Below, piece by piece: positions 16,808-26,531 of a stretch of DNA of 64,000 bases. Both the position numbers and the translations under genes were made by a program. Within the stretch, counting starts at the first letter, position 1. Every line of letters starts with the position of its first letter. Under the pieces are notes generated by a model. That model was not told the origin of the DNA. It did not search any database and was given only the letters and a program-made list of their open reading frames with translations. Source of the stretch: Emticicia fluvialis (lineage in GTDB: Bacteria; Bacteroidota; Bacteroidia; Cytophagales; Spirosomataceae); NCBI RefSeq assembly GCF_024793945.1, contig NZ_JANUSD010000003.1, forward strand, positions 310,001 through 374,000, given 5' to 3'.

Positions 16808-19800
16808 ATGTTAAACAAGATTATAAAAAGGCCCGTACTGGCTACTGTTATTTCAATTATACTGGTTCTTTTAGGTATGGTGGGTTTATTGAGGATTCCG
16901 ATGACACAGTTTCCTGAAATTGCGCCGCCAACTGTATTTGTATCGGGCGTTTATCCCGGAGCCAATGCTGAAAGTGTAATTCGTTCGGTGATTACACCAT
17001 TAGAGCAGGCAATAAATGGGGTAGAGAATATGCAGTACATGACCTCCGGCTCATCTAACGACGGCAGCTTTTTTATTACCGTTATCTTTAAACAGGGCGT
17101 TAATCCGGATCAGGCTGCTGTAAATGTGCAAAACCGTGTGGCACAAGCTAACGCGCAACTACCGTCAGAGGTGATTCGCCTCGGGCTGAATACTACCAAG
17201 CAGCAGACCAGTAATCTGATGATTGTAAACATCAATAGCAATAAACCCGATAAATACAATGAGGCTTTTCTACAGAATTACGCCAATATTAATCTTATTC
17301 CTGAGCTGAAGCGTATACCCGGCGTAGGAAACGTGAATATGTTTGGGGCAAAAGACTATGCCGTAAGGGTTTGGATAAACCCCGCCAAGCTGGCATCTTA
17401 TGGCCTTGTGCCTGCCGATGTTGAGACAGCCATACAAAACTATAGCTTTGAGGCATCGCCGGGAAGCCTGGGTCAGGAAACTGACGCATCTTTACAATAT
17501 GTTTTACGCTACAAAGGCAAGTTGAACAAACCGGAAGACTTTGAGCAGATTATTCTCCGTTCAAAAACCAATGGTTCAGTATTGAGGCTGAAAGACGTTG
17601 CCCGCATAGAGTTTGGTCTTTCCAATTATTCAAGCGATACCTTTACCGACGAAAAACCCTCGGTAGTTTTTGCAGTGATTCAGGCCAGTGGTTCAAATGC
17701 CAACAGCATTGCCATTGAGGTAGAAAAATCGCTTAAAAAGTTCCAGACAACAGCGCCTGACGGTATTTCGTTCGAGATAATTCAAAGTATGAAAGACCGG
17801 CTGGATGCTTCTATCTCTCAGATGAAATGGACATTAATAGAGGCCTTTATTCTGGTATTTATTGTGGTGCTGGTTTTTCTTCAGGATTTCCGCTCAACCA
17901 TTATACCGGCCATAGCCGTGCCTGTCTCTATCATCGGCACATTCTTTTTTATTTATCTCATTGGGTTTTCTGTTAATGTATTAACCCTATTTGCGCTGGT
18001 GTTAGCTATTGGTATTGTGGTAGACGATGCCATTGTGGTTGTTGAGGCCGTTCATGCCAAAATGCAGCAAACCGGCGAAACCGCCCGGGTAGCCACGGCC
18101 TCGGCCATGGGCGAAATCAGCGGTGCCATTATTTCTATTACACTGGTTATGTCGGCAGTTTTTCTTCCGGTAGGCTTTATGGAAGGCCCGGCGGGTGTAT
18201 TCTATAAGCAGTTTTCGTATACACTTGCCATTGCCATTCTTATATCTGCGGTAAATGCACTTACATTAAGCCCGGCATTATGCGCCTTGTTATTGAAAAA
18301 TACACATAGTGATTCGGGCAAAGATAAACAGAATTTTACCCGGCGCTTTGCTGTTGCCTTCAATGTGGGTTTTGAGCAACTGACCCATAAATACATAAGG
18401 GCCGTAAAGTTTTTTGGTAAAAGAAAAACGATAACCGTGGTAGCGCTGGCAGCTATTTCTACCGGTGCATTTTTTCTGATGAATACAGCTCAGAAAGGCT
18501 TTGTACCCGAAGAAGATGACAACAACCTGACATTTGTGGTTAACCTTCAGGCTGGTGCCAATTTGCAGTTTATTACAAAAGAAATGGAGAAAGCCACAAA
18601 AATTGTAATGGCACAGCCGGAGGTAAAAAGTATAAGCACCGTTACGGGCTTCAGCCTTTTCAGTTCAGGGTCTTCACCAAATGCCGCCATGGGTTTTATT
18701 ACTTTGAAAAACCCCAAAGACCGCGGAGAAACATCAGAAATTAACAAGGTGATGCACAAAATAGAAAGTGCAATGAAAGGAAAAATACGTGGCGAAATTC
18801 TTATATTCCGCAACCCTGCGGTAGAGGGTTTTGGTACGGCGGGCGGCGTAGAATTTGTGTTACAGGACCGGACTTCCGGAAACATTTCTGCCTTTGAATC
18901 CATCAGCCAAAAAGTTATAGCGGCATTGAACGGACGGCCAGAGATTGGTACGGCATTTACTACATTCAGAAGCGATTACCCACAATATGAGGTGATACTA
19001 AACGAAGATAAGGCACAGCAACTGGCATTAACCCCAAAAGACGTAATGAATGCCCTTGAGCTTTATCTGACGGGGTCGCAAACAACAGACTTTGTGCGTT
19101 TTGGCAGGTTGTACAGGGTAAATGTACGCTCAGAGGCCGAGTTCCGGAAAGACGAATCTTCATTGAACAATATCATGATACGGAATAACCTAAACGAGAT
19201 GGTGCCCATTGCCACGCTTGTTACACTCAAAAAAGTATATGGCCCACAGGGTATCAGCCGGTATAATTTGTATAACAGTATCAGCGTAAATGTGAATGCT
19301 GCACCAGGTATAAGCAGTGGTAAAATTATGGATGTGATAGATGAGGTAATGAAAAAAGAACTACCCAAAGGTATTAGTTATGAATATGCCGGGCTGAGCC
19401 TTCAGGAACGCAATTCAGGTTCGCAAATGGTGTTTATTTTTGGGCTAAGCATATTATTTGTGTACTTTCTGCTGGCTGCCCAGTACGAAAGCTACCTGCT
19501 GCCTTTGTCGGTTATGTTGTCGCTGCCAACCGGTATTCTTGGGGTATTTCTGGCTACCAGGCTGGCAGGTATTGATAACAACATTTATGTGCAGATAGCC
19601 TTAATTATGCTTGTAGGGCTATTGGCCAAAAATGCTATTCTGATTGTTGAGTTTGCCATTCAGCAACGCAAAGCCGGGATGTCTGTTTATGATGCAGGTA
19701 TTGCCGGTGCCCGATTACGCCTGCGGCCTATTCTGATGACATCTTTTGCTTTTATAGCCGGATTAATACCGTTGATTTTTGCCAAAGGCGGAACAGCCAT

Positions 19801-19939
19801 CGGTAATAAGTCTATCAGCATCAGCGCTGCGGGTGGAATGTTAAGTGGGGTAATATTGGGTATAATGATAATCCCGGTTTTGTATATGATTTTCCAGAAC
19901 CTGCAAGATAAAATAAACAGTAGCAGGCAAGCAAACTAA
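16808..19939 (+). CDS. RND efflux permease subunit (HAE1/AcrB type)
   Basis: 1043 residues, the normal AcrB length. Twelve membrane spans are arranged as 1+5 and 1+5 with two large periplasmic loops. The N-terminus reads R-P-V-L-A-T-V-I-S-I-I and F-P-E-I-A-P-P-T-V-F-V, typical of HAE1 pumps. The proton-relay acids are in TM4 (A-I-G-I-V-V-D-D-A-I-V-V-V-E), and the matching Lys is in the second half (L-V-G-L-L-A-K-N-A-I-L-I-V-E). It should export hydrophobic or amphiphilic compounds with the adaptor and outer-membrane subunits encoded on either side. Confidence 0.96.
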   Translation: MLNKIIKRPVLATVISIILVLLGMVGLLRIPMTQFPEIAPPTVFVSGVYPGANAESVIRSVITPLEQAINGVENMQYMTSGSSNDGSFFITVIFKQGVNPDQAAVNVQNRVAQANAQLPSEVIRLGLNTTKQQTSNLMIVNINSNKPDKYNEAFLQNYANINLIPELKRIPGVGNVNMFGAKDYAVRVWINPAKLASYGLVPADVETAIQNYSFEASPGSLGQETDASLQYVLRYKGKLNKPEDFEQIILRSKTNGSVLRLKDVARIEFGLSNYSSDTFTDEKPSVVFAVIQASGSNANSIAIEVEKSLKKFQTTAPDGISFEIIQSMKDRLDASISQMKWTLIEAFILVFIVVLVFLQDFRSTIIPAIAVPVSIIGTFFFIYLIGFSVNVLTLFALVLAIGIVVDDAIVVVEAVHAKMQQTGETARVATASAMGEISGAIISITLVMSAVFLPVGFMEGPAGVFYKQFSYTLAIAILISAVNALTLSPALCALLLKNTHSDSGKDKQNFTRRFAVAFNVGFEQLTHKYIRAVKFFGKRKTITVVALAAISTGAFFLMNTAQKGFVPEEDDNNLTFVVNLQAGANLQFITKEMEKATKIVMAQPEVKSISTVTGFSLFSSGSSPNAAMGFITLKNPKDRGETSEINKVMHKIESAMKGKIRGEILIFRNPAVEGFGTAGGVEFVLQDRTSGNISAFESISQKVIAALNGRPEIGTAFTTFRSDYPQYEVILNEDKAQQLALTPKDVMNALELYLTGSQTTDFVRFGRLYRVNVRSEAEFRKDESSLNNIMIRNNLNEMVPIATLVTLKKVYGPQGISRYNLYNSISVNVNAAPGISSGKIMDVIDEVMKKELPKGISYEYAGLSLQERNSGSQMVFIFGLSILFVYFLLAAQYESYLLPLSVMLSLPTGILGVFLATRLAGIDNNIYVQIALIMLVGLLAKNAILIVEFAIQQRKAGMSVYDAGIAGARLRLRPILMTSFAFIAGLIPLIFAKGGTAIGNKSISISAAGGMLSGVILGIMIIPVLYMIFQNLQDKINSSRQAN

Positions 19940-19940
19940 A

Positions 19941-21338
19941 ATGAAAACACTCATCAAATATAGCATAGCCATTGTGTTGGTTGCTGGCGTCTTGCAATCG
20001 TGCAAGGTAACGAAAGACTATGCCCGCCCGGAGCTGCGCCTTCCGGCCTCATTCGGTAATTCAATATCCGTAGCCGACAGCGTGGCCGAATTACCCGCCT
20101 ACCAGCAGTTTTTTTCAGATGTGTATCTAATAAGATTGCTTGACCAGGTGATGGAAAACAATCCTGATTTACTTGTGGCATCAGAACAGATGCTGGCCTC
20201 AGAAGCATCCTTAAAAAGTGTAAAACTCAATTATCTGCCTGATATTAACCTGCAGATTAACTCGGGTGCTCAGAGAATTTCAAAAAACAGTATGGTGGGG
20301 TCATTTGCTGGCAACCTTTTGTTTGAAGAATATAATCTGGCCACGGCTGTATCGTGGGATATTGACTTCTGGGGCAGGCTTAAAAGACAACGTGAAGAGG
20401 CCCTGGCAAATTACCTGAGCCGTGCCGAAAACCGCCGGGCTTTACGGGTACAATTGGTGGCCCTTACTGCCCAGGCTTACTATAATCTGCTTGGACTTGA
20501 CGAACAACTACGGATTACGCAAGCGGTGGAGAAAACCATGACGGAAACACTTGGTTTACTAAAAACACAATACTCTGTAGGAGACGCCACTTCGCTGGCA
20601 GTACAGCAATCAGCCGCACAATTGGCAGAAACCCGGGCATTAATTCCGGAAATAAAAGCCAGCATTCAGGCGCAGGAAAATGCCCTGCGAACCTTAAGCG
20701 GCAATTACCCGGGTAACATTCAGCGCCCGGGGGCATTGCAAGGCAGGGCCTTCAGAATAGATATTGATGCCGGTATTCCTGCCGGATTGTTAGCCAACCG
20801 CCCTGATGTAAAACAGCAGGAATTGCTTTTACAGGCCGCCAACGCAAGAATTGGCATAGCAAAAACAGCGTTTTACCCTAGTTTAATTGTTACGGGGCAA
20901 GGTGGGCTGAACGCAATTAAGGCAAGTACCTGGTTTTCAGTACCCGCTTCTCTGTTCGGAACCTTCTCCGCAGGTTTAACCCAGCCGGTTTTTAACAGGC
21001 GCAATATTAAATCTGCTTACGAGCAGGCGGTGCATCAAAAAGAAGCAGCCGTGCATGAGTTCAGGAAGTCGGTGCTGGTAGCGGTTGAAGAAGTAAGTAC
21101 TTCGCTGGCCCATATCGACCAGATAAAAGTGCAGTTGGCAGAAGTAAACAACCGCAAAATAGCTATGGAAAAGGCAATAGCTGATGCCCGGATGCTCTAT
21201 GCGGCCGGAGAAGCCAACTATCTGGAAGTGCTGGATGTTCAGCAACGGTACCTGCAAGCCAATTTGGCGTTTATAACTGTTACGCAAAAAGAAATAAATG
21301 CTTATATTGCCACATACAAAGCCTTAGGAGGAAATTAA
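19941..21338 (+). CDS. RND efflux outer membrane channel (TolC/OprM type)
   Basis: 465 residues. A lipoprotein signal ends at Cys21 (V-L-Q-S-C-K-V). Two outer-membrane-efflux (OEP) repeats follow, with A-V-S-W-D-I-D-F-W-G-R-L-K-R near 135-150 as the NodT/OprM signature, I-P-A-G-L-L-A-N-R-P-D-V mid-protein, and Y-L-E-V-L-D-V-Q-Q-R-Y-L near the end. The gene begins one base after the permease stop and ends one base before the kinase start, so all five genes from the adaptor to the LytTR regulator form a tight operon. Confidence 0.93.
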   Translation: MKTLIKYSIAIVLVAGVLQSCKVTKDYARPELRLPASFGNSISVADSVAELPAYQQFFSDVYLIRLLDQVMENNPDLLVASEQMLASEASLKSVKLNYLPDINLQINSGAQRISKNSMVGSFAGNLLFEEYNLATAVSWDIDFWGRLKRQREEALANYLSRAENRRALRVQLVALTAQAYYNLLGLDEQLRITQAVEKTMTETLGLLKTQYSVGDATSLAVQQSAAQLAETRALIPEIKASIQAQENALRTLSGNYPGNIQRPGALQGRAFRIDIDAGIPAGLLANRPDVKQQELLLQAANARIGIAKTAFYPSLIVTGQGGLNAIKASTWFSVPASLFGTFSAGLTQPVFNRRNIKSAYEQAVHQKEAAVHEFRKSVLVAVEEVSTSLAHIDQIKVQLAEVNNRKIAMEKAIADARMLYAAGEANYLEVLDVQQRYLQANLAFITVTQKEINAYIATYKALGGN

Positions 21339-22454
21339 ATGGAGAACCAGGAAACAACCCGCAGCAGCCTTTTCTGGAAACGTGTTTTCCATTGGAGTGG
21401 CGTGCCGGTTTCTTTGGCATTAGCTAATTTTATCCAGTATCTTCTTAACCCAAAAAGTAGTTGCTGGTATTTTTATGTAGAAGCCAAATGGTTTGAAATC
21501 GGCCTTAACATTGCCGGTGGAATTTTGATGTACGGCATTCTGTTCTGGATGATCAGACTTATTTTCGGGTGGATTAATCAAAAAAATGTATTCAGAAATC
21601 ACATGCTTCTGCATTTTCTCATCACTACAGGGGTGGTTATCTGTTGTATGTTCTTATTGCTATATCTTGAAAACGTGATTTATGATTGGAATTATCCGCA
21701 GACAGCGACAGACATCAAAGAGAGCGAACAAGGTCTGAGAAGTTATCTGGTGGTTAATATGTTAGTAGCTGCTTTTGTAAACAGCTTTTACCATTCTTAT
21801 TACTTCTTTGAACAATGGAAAGCTAAAGTGATTGAAAGTAGTAAATTGGAGTTATTTTCTCATCAGTTGATAGAAAATGCCCTGCAGTCTGAATTGCAGA
21901 TACTCAAGTTACAACTTGACCCGCATTTTCTGTTCAATAATTTTAGCATACTAACCCAGCTGATTGAAACCGACAAAAAAGCTGCGCAGGAATTTTTGGC
22001 TAACTTATCAAAGGTATATCGGTATATTCTGGCCACCGGAAAAACGGATATAGTACCTCTGACAGAAGAACTGAAGTTTTTAGAAACCTATTTTCATCTT
22101 ATTAAGATACGGCATGGTGAAACCATTCATTTAACGGCCAATATTTCAGATTCAGATAAAAGAAAGGGTATTCCACCCGTAACCTTACAACTATTGCTGG
22201 AGAACGCCATCAAACATAATATTTCAACCATTAAACAGCCCTTGAATTTAACTATTGAAAGCGCAGAAGATGGTAAAATTGTAGTAAAAAACAACCTGCA
22301 GCCCATCAATATTGATTATAAAAGTACAGGAATGGGCTTAAAAAATATTATGGAACGCTACCAGCTATTAGAAGGCAAAATACCGGAAATCACTAAAACG
22401 GCGTCTTCATTTGAAGTAAAACTGCCGCTGTTAAATGTATTGGTTGCACAATGA
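21339..22454 (+). CDS. LytS-type sensor histidine kinase
   Basis: 371 residues. Four N-terminal membrane spans (about 15-35, 49-72, 84-105, 130-150) are followed by a coiled linker and the His-kinase domain, with the phosphoacceptor His in L-D-P-H-F-L-F-N-N-F and the ATP-binding N-box L-L-L-E-N-A-I-K-H-N. The G-box region reads G-M-G-L-K-N-I-M-E-R-Y. This is the Bacteroidota LytS/YehU type without a large sensor domain. Its end overlaps the LytTR response regulator by 4 bp, and it follows the efflux channel gene directly. Confidence 0.93.
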   Translation: MENQETTRSSLFWKRVFHWSGVPVSLALANFIQYLLNPKSSCWYFYVEAKWFEIGLNIAGGILMYGILFWMIRLIFGWINQKNVFRNHMLLHFLITTGVVICCMFLLLYLENVIYDWNYPQTATDIKESEQGLRSYLVVNMLVAAFVNSFYHSYYFFEQWKAKVIESSKLELFSHQLIENALQSELQILKLQLDPHFLFNNFSILTQLIETDKKAAQEFLANLSKVYRYILATGKTDIVPLTEELKFLETYFHLIKIRHGETIHLTANISDSDKRKGIPPVTLQLLLENAIKHNISTIKQPLNLTIESAEDGKIVVKNNLQPINIDYKSTGMGLKNIMERYQLLEGKIPEITKTASSFEVKLPLLNVLVAQ

Positions 22455-23206
22455 ATTACCTGATTATAGAAGACGAACAGCACAATGCCGAACTACTGAA
22501 AAGCATGGTAGAAAAGGTAGCCAGAAATGCTCATTTACTGGCGGTTTTACCTACTGTTCAGGAGAGTATTGAATGGCTGAATGCCAACCCAGCTCCGAAC
22601 CTGATTTTTATGGATATCCGCTTGGCCGACGGTTTGTCTTTCGAAATATACAAAGAAGTAAAGATTGAGTCGCCTGTTATTTTTACAACAGCTTATGATG
22701 AATACGCCTTGCGAGCCTTTAAGGTTTATGGTGCCGCTTACCTGTTAAAACCTGTGGCAAAAGAAGAGTTGGAAGAAGCCATAGAAAAAGTAAACGAATA
22801 CCGTTCATTACTATCGGCGCAAGATGTGAATGGTATTTTTGATATTCTGCGAGCTCAGCAAAAAACATATAAAAGCCGGTTCCTGTTGCATTATCGCGAA
22901 ACCTACAAGGTAGTTTCGGTAACTGATATAGATTATATCTTTCTCGAACACAAGATAGTACATTTTAAGCTCCTTGATGGCTCAACCATTGCTGTCCCTT
23001 ACACACTTGAGGAGCTGGAAGAACAACTAGACCCGGTTTTTTTCTTTCGGGTAAACAGGCAGTATATTATACATATTAACAGCATTGAAGGTATACACAA
23101 GTACTTTAGTGAGAAAGCCAAAATTGTATTGAAGAGTGATCGCAATGCAGAGGTAATTGTAAGCCGAAGCCGGATGCCGCATTTTAAACTTTGGCTTGGC
23201 GGATAA
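22451..23206 (+). CDS. LytTR family DNA-binding response regulator
   Basis: 251 residues. The receiver domain has acids E7-D8 (I-I-E-D-E), phosphoacceptor D55 (L-I-F-M-D-I-R-L) and Lys in L-L-K-P near 98. The LytTR domain starts near 150 with F-L-L-H-Y-R-E-T-Y and ends with V-I-V-S-R-S-R-M-P-H-F-K. Translational coupling (ATGA overlap) with the kinase makes them a pair. The operon order suggests they control the RND pump, possibly sensing a pump substrate or membrane state. Confidence 0.93.
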   Translation: MNYLIIEDEQHNAELLKSMVEKVARNAHLLAVLPTVQESIEWLNANPAPNLIFMDIRLADGLSFEIYKEVKIESPVIFTTAYDEYALRAFKVYGAAYLLKPVAKEELEEAIEKVNEYRSLLSAQDVNGIFDILRAQQKTYKSRFLLHYRETYKVVSVTDIDYIFLEHKIVHFKLLDGSTIAVPYTLEELEEQLDPVFFFRVNRQYIIHINSIEGIHKYFSEKAKIVLKSDRNAEVIVSRSRMPHFKLWLGG

Positions 23207-24198
23207 GTAGTTATAAAAACTAAACCCCGGATTCCGGAGTCTAAAACGCGGCTGTAAATTTAACTGAGTCAGGTAAAAATTTAGTTAAAATGACACAGTT
23301 CAGTTTACATAACCGTTAACAGGAATAAAAAAGGAAATGATAGATTTTAATTCCAGATTAATCGTTTCTTTTTTTGCAATGTCATCAGGCATACTTAAAT
23401 TGCAGATATTTATTCATTGTGACTTTATGTTATTTATTGTTGGACAAAAATACTTCTGAAAATAAGTAATTTGCTAAATATCAATTCCTGAAACATTTCG
23501 CATCAAAGTTACTCTTTGGGTTTGCAAACTTTTTATTTCTGTTATCAATCATAATGAAAAAAAATCTACTTGATTTTGGGTTTCTGCTTATTTGTATTTT
23601 TCAAGAAGATAAATCTCAGTCCATCAGTATGGGTTATTTATATCCGGCACAATGTGCAGGCAACCGTATAAAAGTACTTTTTTCAACCAGTGCTATTCGC
23701 CTATACCTGAAAATAGTTGACTAAATCAAAGTAGAGGTACATCAAACGGATATTTCTATGAAAGACCTATAAAACCACTAAATTAAAGAGTTCGTAACCA
23801 GCTTAAAAAAGGTAGAGCTAAAACACATAGCATAGAAGAAATTAGTAGCTATTGCAGATGAAACAGAAAGGATACCTATACTAAAAAAGGCAAAGCCAAA
23901 CAATTGGCTAGCTGATACAAACCTATCCAATAAAAACAGGTATGCCTTATGAGTTGCTTCGCCATAAACTTTACATTGACATGGTAATTTACGGTGCATA
24001 GAATAAAACCAGGCAGAGCAGTTTTGCCTGGGATTTTAAGCAGTAAAGGTCTCTTCATAGAAGAGTAAAAGAGATTTAAACTCGCAACCAATTGTCAATT
24101 TCTAACTAATTGTATCGATTATTTAGACCTTGAAAATTGAATGGATTCCGTTGTTTCAGTACTATAAATAATTAACAAAAAATTGTTTAATCAAAAAC
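23207..24198. other. AT-rich intergenic region with decayed coding sequence
   Basis: About 1 kb without an intact gene. One remnant is listed separately. A second stretch (about 23790-23960) reads in one plus frame as K-E-F-V-T-S-L-K-K-V-E-L-K-H and then L-V-A-I-A-D-E-T-E-R, with several stops, and looks like eroded protein-coding DNA of no clear family. This region marks the left edge of the Ter island. Confidence 0.45.
23554..23724 (+). pseudogene. Remnant of an adhesin-like exported protein gene
   Basis: The ATG at 23554 opens a 56-codon frame: a signal-peptide-like start (M-K-K-N-L-L-D-F-G-F-L-L-I-C-I-F) then S-Q-S-I-S-M-G-Y-L-Y-P-A-Q-C-A-G-N-R-I and V-L-F-S-T-S. The C-A-G-x-x-I/V ... 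F-S-T-S pattern is typical of the first repeat of large Bacteroidota surface proteins (I-S-P-x-x-V-C-A-G-x-x-V). The frame stops after 56 codons, with only eroded sequence after it. Most likely the 5' stub of a lost large surface-protein gene. Confidence 0.4.
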
Positions 24199-24227
24199 TT
24201 GAAAAATATTTATTAATTCATATTTTG
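24199..24227 (+). promoter_or_regulatory. Candidate promoter of the first TerD gene
   Basis: TTG at 24199-24201 and TATTTTG at 24221-24227 are separated by 19 bp. The latter is one T short of the TAnnTTTG consensus. The start codon lies at 24271, giving a leader of roughly 40 bases. The spacing matches sigma-A-type promoters of Bacteroidota. Confidence 0.45.
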
Positions 24228-24270
24228 CGATTCTTTTAAATCAATCATATAAGTTCTATTAATATTTCGA

Positions 24271-24846
24271 ATGGCAATCACATTAACAAAAGGACAAAAA
24301 GTAGATATTGGTTTATCTAAAATTAGTGTTGGGCTTGGCTGGACACCCAACGAAGGTACTGGATTTAAGTTCGATTTAGATGTCTCTGCAATCTCGATTG
24401 ATAAAAACAGACTCCTTCCTGAAGAAGAGTTTTTCGTGTTTTATGGTAATAATGATTCTCCGGATGGAGCAATTCATCATACAGGTGATGACCCTACCGG
24501 TGGAAATAGTGAAGAAGGAGACGATGAAACAATTGAAATTGATTTAAATAAGATTGACAATAGAATATTGGAAATACTATTTATTGTGACTATTGACGAA
24601 GCTTTTGCAAGAAAGCAAAATTTCGGACAAGTACGAAATTCCTATATTCGTATCGTTGATGACTCTACAGGTACTGAAATAGCCAAATACGAACTTGGAG
24701 AAGATTTTTCGATTGAAACCGGTATAGAATTTGGCAGACTTTATAAGCGTGAAGGTAAATGGAAGTTTGAGGCATCTGGTATTGGCTATAAAGAAGATTT
24801 GGCGTTTTTTCTTGCTAAGTACTTTAAAGGGCAAATTATTAAATAA
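24271..24846 (+). CDS. TerD family protein, copy 1
   Basis: 191 residues. The family start M-A-I-T-L-T-K-G-Q-K, the G-L-G-W segment at 21-24, F-D-L-D-V-S-A at 34-40 and an acidic calcium-loop region H-H-T-G-D-D-P-T-G-G at 69-78 with G-D-D-E-T-I following are all present, as is N-F-G-Q-V-R-N-S-Y-I-R at 117-127. TerD domains bind Ca2+ and are the core of Ter stress and tellurite systems. It opens the AT-rich Ter island and is followed by a small membrane-anchored gene and a second TerD. Confidence 0.95.
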   Translation: MAITLTKGQKVDIGLSKISVGLGWTPNEGTGFKFDLDVSAISIDKNRLLPEEEFFVFYGNNDSPDGAIHHTGDDPTGGNSEEGDDETIEIDLNKIDNRILEILFIVTIDEAFARKQNFGQVRNSYIRIVDDSTGTEIAKYELGEDFSIETGIEFGRLYKREGKWKFEASGIGYKEDLAFFLAKYFKGQIIK

Positions 24847-24867
24847 AACAACCTACTATAAATAAAA

Positions 24868-25137
24868 ATGAACAATTCATTATTGCAATTTGCAATTTCT
24901 TTATACGCTGCTGACTTACCTCACGAAAGTATTATCAACTCATTGATTTCCAAAGGAGCAAGCCCTACCGAAGCACAGCATATTTTAGACATCGCCACTA
25001 TTACGTATTGTACTCAAAATGGACAAGTTTCGCAGCAGTCTGAGCCTGCCGAAGAAGAAGTTGGCTTTGGCGCAATAATAAAAGTCATATTTTCTATTAT
25101 TGGTTTAGTCCTGGCGGTTGTTAAGTGTATGAATTAA
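24868..25137 (+). CDS. Small protein with C-terminal membrane anchor, Ter cluster
   Basis: 89 residues. The first half is helical and soluble (F-A-I-S-L-Y-A-A-D-L-P-H-E-S-I-I, G-A-S-P-T-E-A-Q-H-I-L). An acidic linker (E-P-A-E-E-E-V) then leads to one membrane helix at about 70-86 (I-I-K-V-I-F-S-I-I-G-L-V-L-A-V-V). The first half loosely resembles a UBA-like three-helix unit, which is a guess. It lies 21 bp after TerD copy 1 and 37 bp before copy 2, so it is probably part of the Ter operon. A tail-anchored partner that brings TerD to the membrane is a reasonable hypothesis. Confidence 0.65.
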   Translation: MNNSLLQFAISLYAADLPHESIINSLISKGASPTEAQHILDIATITYCTQNGQVSQQSEPAEEEVGFGAIIKVIFSIIGLVLAVVKCMN

Positions 25138-25174
25138 AAAACTATTCAAAAGAGTACAAAAATCTTCAAAAAGT

Positions 25175-25819
25175 ATGGCAATAAATCTTCAAAAAGGGCA
25201 AACTATCGACTTAAGAAAAAATGATAAAGGCGAAGTATATGATTTGACCAGAGTAATTATTGGTTTAGGTTGGGATATTCGTAAAAAGAACTTAAATTCG
25301 TCTAATTCGGATTACGACCTGGATGTTGTTGCTTTTGTTCTAGATTCAAATAAGAAAATTGCAAATCTGGGTAGAATGGTTGAATTTAATGGTAATAAAT
25401 TTAACTTTATAGGCAGCGACATTATATTTTATAACAATCAAAAACACCCATCCGGACATATTAAATCAACAGGTGATAACCGGACAGGAGATGGTGATGG
25501 CGATGACGAACAAATCATTGTATCTTTAGATTCATTAAGTTCTGAGTATCAAAGTATCGTTATTTTAGTTACTATCTACCAGGGAAGATTAAATAATCAG
25601 CATTTTGGAATGGTTAATAATGCCTTCATAAGAGCGATAGATGCGAGGGGTAAAGAAATAGCTCGTTATAATCTTTCAAATGATGCTACTTATAATGGGA
25701 TGTGTTCGATGACTTTTGCGGAGATTTATCGTAAAGATGGCACATGGAAATTTAGAGCAATTGGTGATCCTAGTCCCAATGATAATTTTACCGAATTGAT
25801 AGGTAAATATCTAAATTAA
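25175..25819 (+). CDS. TerD family protein, copy 2
   Basis: 214 residues, longer than copy 1 by an insertion near 60-90 (G-R-M-V-E-F-N-G-N-K-F). M-A-I-N-L-Q-K-G-Q-T starts the protein, Y-D-L-D at 47-50 and S-T-G-D-N-R-T-G-D-G-D-G-D-D-E at 98-112 give a strongly acidic Ca2+-binding loop, and H-F-G-M-V-N-N-A-F-I-R follows. The decayed TerD at 26996-27487 is closest to this copy by eye, so the two came from a local duplication. Confidence 0.94.
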   Translation: MAINLQKGQTIDLRKNDKGEVYDLTRVIIGLGWDIRKKNLNSSNSDYDLDVVAFVLDSNKKIANLGRMVEFNGNKFNFIGSDIIFYNNQKHPSGHIKSTGDNRTGDGDGDDEQIIVSLDSLSSEYQSIVILVTIYQGRLNNQHFGMVNNAFIRAIDARGKEIARYNLSNDATYNGMCSMTFAEIYRKDGTWKFRAIGDPSPNDNFTELIGKYLN

Positions 25820-26531
25820 AGCTTAGTTTAGTTTGAGAGTAGAAATAAATGTTTCTACGAGGTAAATTACTTATTGGTAATTGCGTATCAAATGCAAAAT
25901 ACCGCGGTTAAAAGTTTTAATTTATTAAGAATAAAGTCTACATACCGTTTGTAACCCTGGTGAGGTGTTTAATAAGTTTGATTTTACCTGAGCCGCTGTG
26001 CAAAATATTTATTATTTGAAAGACATAAGAATCAATATTGAGAGTTGTCAATCATTAGAAATAAATCCTCTTTAAATTTTAATTCTCTGTTGTTAGATAT
26101 AACCTATAGTAATAAAATTGATAAAGAAAATCTGTTCAGATGTAACCAAATAGATTATAAACCACAATATAAAACTTTTAAGAATGTAATAAAAAGTAAT
26201 AAATAGAATAGAAATTCTCTTCTATCAACTTTGTGACTAATTGATGATTAGAAGAAACTGCCCAAAATCGTTTAATGGAAAAAAGACCAGCTTGTTGACT
26301 AAAATTACTACTTAACCGTAATACAGTTCTTAAAACATCTGGAAAACAGAAACTTAAGCAACATTAAAATTTCTATTATCAAATTGCTTTGCCGGTTATA
26401 AATAATTTAACTGAGCAAATCTTCCCAATTTTAAATTTTATAGTAAAGTAAATTAAAATTTGCAACGATAGAATATTTGACATTAACTAGGTTTAGCGTT
26501 AAAATATGAAAGTAATTGCCCACAATTGAAC
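25820..26531. other. AT-rich region without a gene
   Basis: About 710 bp of very AT-rich sequence full of stops in all frames. No repeats, tRNA or recognisable remnant was found. It leads into two decayed genes and looks like eroded DNA within the Ter island. Confidence 0.5.
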
